Source: Thermodesulfovibrionia bacterium (GTDB lineage: Bacteria; Nitrospirota; Thermodesulfovibrionia; UBA6902). Taken from it: a DNA stretch of 49,589 bases. How positions within the stretch are numbered: position 1 is the first letter of the stretch; each line of letters begins with the position of its first letter. This document shows positions 46,924 through 49,589 of the stretch, in pieces. The position numbers and the translations under genes were made by a program. Location of the stretch: contig CAMYND010000011.1 of the NCBI GenBank assembly GCA_947259645.1, forward strand, positions 1-49,589, in the 5' to 3' direction. Under the pieces are notes generated by a model that was not told where the DNA came from, did no database searches, and worked only from the letters and a program-made list of their open reading frames with translations.

Positions 46924-47595
46924 ATGCTCGAACTAAAAGAGGTAGCAAAGGAATTTACCAACAATAAAAAGGAAGATGTTGTCGGCCTTGCAGATATCAA
47001 TCTGAAGGTGGAAGAGGGAGACTTTATTTCCATTGTCGGCCCCAGCGGGAGCGGTAAAAGCACACTCCTGTTTATTATCGGCGCTCTTATGAACCCGACA
47101 GAGGGGCAGGTGCTGATGAGGGATGAGGACATGTACGACTCAACACCGTCATACAGGTCAAAGCTTCGGCTCCGTGAGATCGGTTTTGTGTTTCAGACAT
47201 TTAACCTGATCCCCTACCTGAGCGCGTTGGACAATGTTGCAGTTCCGGCAATGCTCACCACAACATTCAGGAATGAGGCTGTCCAGCGGGCGGAAGACCT
47301 GCTCAACCGTTTTGGACTCGGGGCCAGGCTTAACCACAAGTTTGCTGAGCTCAGTGTGGGTGAGAGGCAGAGAGTTGCCCTCTGCAGGAGCGTAATCAAT
47401 AACCCGGGCCTGATTCTGGCAGATGAGCCAACGGGCAATCTGGACCCTAAAATGACTCACGAAGTAATGGCCCTTTTTCAGGAGCTCAACAGCAACGGTC
47501 ACACAATAATCGTTGTAACTCATGAAGAAGATGTGGCTGCCTACGCAAAGAAAGTGCTCCACCTCCAGGACGGAAAGTTTACTAATGGGAAGTAA
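46924..47595 (+). CDS. ABC transporter ATP-binding protein (LolD/MacB type)
   Basis: The 223-residue ATPase has Walker A G-P-S-G-S-G-K-S-T, Q-loop F-Q-T-F-N-L-I-P, signature L-S-V-G-E-R-Q-R-V-A-L and Walker B L-I-L-A-D-E-P-T-G-N-L-D, with T-H-E-E as the H-loop. The signature is L-S-V-G-E where LolD usually has L-S-G-G-E, a small variation. It starts one base after the first permease gene and overlaps the second permease, forming a three-gene transporter. The substrate is unknown. Confidence 0.93.
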   Translation: MLELKEVAKEFTNNKKEDVVGLADINLKVEEGDFISIVGPSGSGKSTLLFIIGALMNPTEGQVLMRDEDMYDSTPSYRSKLRLREIGFVFQTFNLIPYLSALDNVAVPAMLTTTFRNEAVQRAEDLLNRFGLGARLNHKFAELSVGERQRVALCRSVINNPGLILADEPTGNLDPKMTHEVMALFQELNSNGHTIIVVTHEEDVAAYAKKVLHLQDGKFTNGK

Positions 47596-48763
47596 GGCTG
47601 TCGAACGTCGTGCGCTCGACGTCGGACATGAAGAAACAAACAGCGCACAGCGCACGATGGCATTCAGCCTCTGGCTCTCATGGCGGGAGTTGAATGGCCG
47701 CAAGGTTGTCTTTCTCATCAATGTAATTCTCGTTGCCCTTTTTATAGCCCTTCCCGTTTCCCTCGACTTTGTCGGAAATGCGAGAAAGAATTCGATCGGT
47801 ACACGGATTGACTACATGGGTCCCTCTTTGATCCTCGCGCCCAAAGGGGTGATATCGTCAGACCTGGTAACAGCTCAGCTGAAGGGAAGCTCTTTTTCTG
47901 CATCAGCCCTTGATAGAGTGAGGCAAGACTTTTTACCCTACCTGAGAAGCGTGGAGGCCCGGTTGATCGAGAGGATCCGGATTGAGGGCAGGGAGCTGTC
48001 CGTTATGGGCATAGACTTTGAAAATGTTTACTCCTACCCCTTCAAGGAATATTCAATCAAGAGCGATGAAGTCCTCCTCGGCACCATCGCTGCCGAGAAG
48101 CTGGGAAAGGAAAGGGGAGATTCCCTCAAGGTGGCAGCGGAGAGATTTACCGTTGCGGGCGTCATTGCCACAACAGGGAGTATTGAAGATGCCTCAGTCT
48201 TTTTCCCTCTCGAAGCACTGCAGGGCATAACAGATAAAGAGGGCCGTATTAACGAGATACGTCTCTTTCCTGAATCTGTGTCATCTTATGAAAAGCTCAA
48301 GCCTCTCCTTCAGAAATACTCAGGAGAGCTGAACATAATTGATGCATATCGGGGCGATACCGCTGAAAAGGGCGTAGATTCCACCTTGCTCAATTATCAG
48401 AAGGCCCTCTATACTGCGGGATTTATTCTGATCGCCTTCTGCATCATGATCAGTACATACATAAACCTTGATGCCCGGAAAGCAGAGGTCTCAACAGTCT
48501 CAACGCTGGGGGCTGCTCAGGGGGTCATTTTTCAGGTTCTCATCCTCCGGACTATCTGGATAACTCTTCTCGGTTCTGCTGCCGGACATATCATTGCCAT
48601 TGTCATTGCCTCTCTTCAAAGTGACAATGTTCCCCTTCGTCTGATCTGGTCCACCTCTTCATTTATTCAAGTTACATCCGCAACGATCGGGCTTGGTGTC
48701 CTGGTGACGATTCCTTTTGCTTTGTATTCGGTGTATAAACGGGATACTATTAAGGACCTTTAA
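47585..48763 (+). CDS. ABC transporter permease, MacB/FtsX type (second)
   Basis: This 392-residue partner of the first permease has a transmembrane helix near residues 43-62 (V-V-F-L-I-N-V-I-L-V-A-L-F-I-A-L), an extracytoplasmic domain and three C-terminal helices (L-Y-T-A-G-F-I-L-I-A-F-C-I-M-I-S). R-K-A-E-V-S-T-V-S-T-L-G fits the cytoplasmic loop. ATG 47585 overlaps the ATPase gene by 11 bases; a frame from 47522 would overlap much more. The charged first 25 residues contain no family signal, so ATG at 47657 (M-A-F-S-L-W-L) is another possible start. The two permeases form a heterodimer by analogy. Confidence 0.82.
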   Translation: MGSKAVERRALDVGHEETNSAQRTMAFSLWLSWRELNGRKVVFLINVILVALFIALPVSLDFVGNARKNSIGTRIDYMGPSLILAPKGVISSDLVTAQLKGSSFSASALDRVRQDFLPYLRSVEARLIERIRIEGRELSVMGIDFENVYSYPFKEYSIKSDEVLLGTIAAEKLGKERGDSLKVAAERFTVAGVIATTGSIEDASVFFPLEALQGITDKEGRINEIRLFPESVSSYEKLKPLLQKYSGELNIIDAYRGDTAEKGVDSTLLNYQKALYTAGFILIAFCIMISTYINLDARKAEVSTVSTLGAAQGVIFQVLILRTIWITLLGSAAGHIIAIVIASLQSDNVPLRLIWSTSSFIQVTSATIGLGVLVTIPFALYSVYKRDTIKDL

Positions 48764-48778
48764 ATCAATAATAAATCA

Positions 48779-49369
48779 TTAATTTTTGTGATCCGTCTGC
48801 GCAACCTTTACAATCCCCACAAGGTCATTTATTTTCTCTTTTAACATAGAAGGAGCCATCAGCGGAAACCCGGCATACAGGAATGATATGCTTCCTTCTT
48901 TGTTAACCATAACCGTGGACGGAAGGACATTCACTCCGTACTCCTGAAGCAGCTGCCCGCCCTTGTCAATGAGAATAGGGAATTTTATGTTGTACTCTGA
49001 GACAATGGATCTCACTTTTGAGAGCTCTTCTTTTGAAGCTCTGTTGTCAGCAAGAGACCGGTAAAGGGCAAATATTTCAAGTCCATATGCTTCATGATAC
49101 CTGTCGTATAATCTGCTGAGAAACTTCAGCTCATCTAATGAGTAATCGATAAAACTTTTTTTGTCTGTCATTTTCCAGAAGACGATAATTACAGGGTTGT
49201 TTTCAAATGACTCTGAGACATTCACTGCTTTTCCCGTGATGTCCTGCAGCATAATATTGCCCGGAACGTCTCCTTCCTTTATTCCCATAAATGCGTGGGA
49301 TGTGCAGAGGAGTACCAGGGTGTGAAAAAGTAAAATAAGAGATGCGAGTCTTCCTGAGAGTTTTAGCAT
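48779..49369 (-). CDS. Secreted thioredoxin-fold protein lacking redox cysteines
   Basis: The 196-residue protein has a signal peptide (about 1-27, L-I-L-L-F-H-T-L-V-L-L) and an AhpC/TlpA-like thioredoxin fold: G-N-I-M-L-Q-D-I-T-G-K, I-I-V-F-W-K, I-K-F-P-I-L-I-D, V-L-P-S-T-V-M-V-N-K-E-G. Where TlpA has W-C-x-x-C the sequence reads F-W-K-M-T-D-K-K-S, so neither active cysteine is present. The only cysteine is in the signal peptide. A binding or structural role is therefore more likely than thiol oxidoreductase activity. It is convergent with the transporter operon. Confidence 0.83.
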   Translation of the reverse strand: MLKLSGRLASLILLFHTLVLLCTSHAFMGIKEGDVPGNIMLQDITGKAVNVSESFENNPVIIVFWKMTDKKSFIDYSLDELKFLSRLYDRYHEAYGLEIFALYRSLADNRASKEELSKVRSIVSEYNIKFPILIDKGGQLLQEYGVNVLPSTVMVNKEGSISFLYAGFPLMAPSMLKEKINDLVGIVKVAQTDHKN

Positions 49370-49451
49370 GGGGTGTTTCCCCCATATATGAAGAGTAATT
49401 TTTCGGCATTAAATTTACCCATAATTATATTATCGGCACATATGTATATAA

Positions 49452-49466
49452 ACTTTACAGTAAAGT
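49452..49466. promoter_or_regulatory. 15-bp palindrome upstream of thioredoxin-fold gene
   Basis: ACTTTAC-A-GTAAAGT is a perfect palindrome with a single central base, about 83 bases before the gene start. It could be an operator, but its family is not recognised. Confidence 0.35.
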
Positions 49467-49524
49467 GTAAATAATGTTTATTATTTTTTGGAGAGGGGAT
49501 GAGTAGAATTTTTGTTATTATATA

Positions 49525-49540
49525 TGGGGTTTCGACCCCA
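49525..49540. terminator. TGGGGT-TTCG-ACCCCA hairpin
   Basis: A perfect six-base stem with a TTCG tetraloop occurs near the window end. It may belong to a transcript from the neighbouring region; no gene is seen beside it inside the window. Confidence 0.3.
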
Positions 49541-49549
49541 AACGACGAG

Positions 49550-49579
49550 TTCATTCTTTTTTACGCAAAAAAGAACGAA
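49550..49579. repeat. 13-bp inverted repeat at the window edge
   Basis: TTCATTCTTTTTT and AAAAAAGAACGAA match at 12 of 13 pairs around the loop ACGC. Its poly-T/poly-A form can act as a terminator in both directions, or it could be a dispersed repeat. Confidence 0.35.
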
Positions 49580-49589
49580 CCAAGAAAAA

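Overview
The window is a dense, insertion-free stretch of bacterial chromosome with moderate GC. No rRNA, tRNA, CRISPR array or transposase was found. The gene content fits an anaerobic or microaerophilic Gram-negative-type bacterium: a TPR lipoprotein, a Tat system, RNase Y with YmdB, a 6S RNA beside rarA, selenocysteine machinery, PAS/GAF/GGDEF signalling proteins and a rubrerythrin-type protein. Nitrospirota or a Desulfobacterota-like lineage is my best guess, made from gene flavour rather than from a marker-gene search.

Layout. 1-4.5 kb: a YceH-family protein cut by the window edge, then a secreted MsrA-MsrB fusion followed by a DUF255/CcdA membrane fusion that could power it. 4.5-8.6 kb: a PAS/four-GAF sensor and a GGDEF cyclase that overlaps the end of secA. 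8.6-15.9 kb: secA, a class A penicillin-binding protein, a small TPR protein and nadB. 16-20.2 kb: an M23 peptidase, small unknown genes, a degenerate GGDEF protein, and tatC with tatA. 20.5-25.5 kb: dapA, 6S RNA, rarA, rny and ymdB. 25.7-31.1 kb: HU, a RodZ-like protein, a PilF-like TPR lipoprotein, nth, a DUF72 protein with a histone-H1-like tail, and mnmA. 31.2-33.4 kb: two zinc alcohol dehydrogenases separated by a long inverted repeat.

33.7-38.9 kb is the selenium locus: selA, selB, an unrecognised 353-residue protein, and a peroxiredoxin-like gene whose reading frame crosses an in-frame UGA at a conserved cysteine position (H-F-G-U-P-F-C). A second gene of the same kind lies at 42.9-43.2 kb: a rhodanese-domain protein with UGA at the second position of a C-x-C motif (Y-C-A-U-P-N-E), upstream of a rubrerythrin-like gene. 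Both read as intact genes only if UGA is decoded as selenocysteine, and both carry hairpins at the UGA. selC and selD are not in the window.

38.9-49.4 kb: a GH15 glycosidase, a lipoprotein cytochrome c, a TIGR01777 epimerase, the rhodanese/rubrerythrin pair, an SDR/SRPBCC/YbgA cluster, a three-gene MacB/Lol-type ABC transporter, and a secreted thioredoxin-fold protein without redox cysteines.

Across the window, five intergenic sites match ATGAY-N4-RTCAT, a CRP/FNR-like palindrome. They sit upstream of msrAB, the M23 peptidase, a zinc-ribbon gene, the region between the cytochrome and epimerase genes, and the rhodanese/SDR divergent region. This suggests a shared redox- or signal-responsive regulator linking several of these genes.
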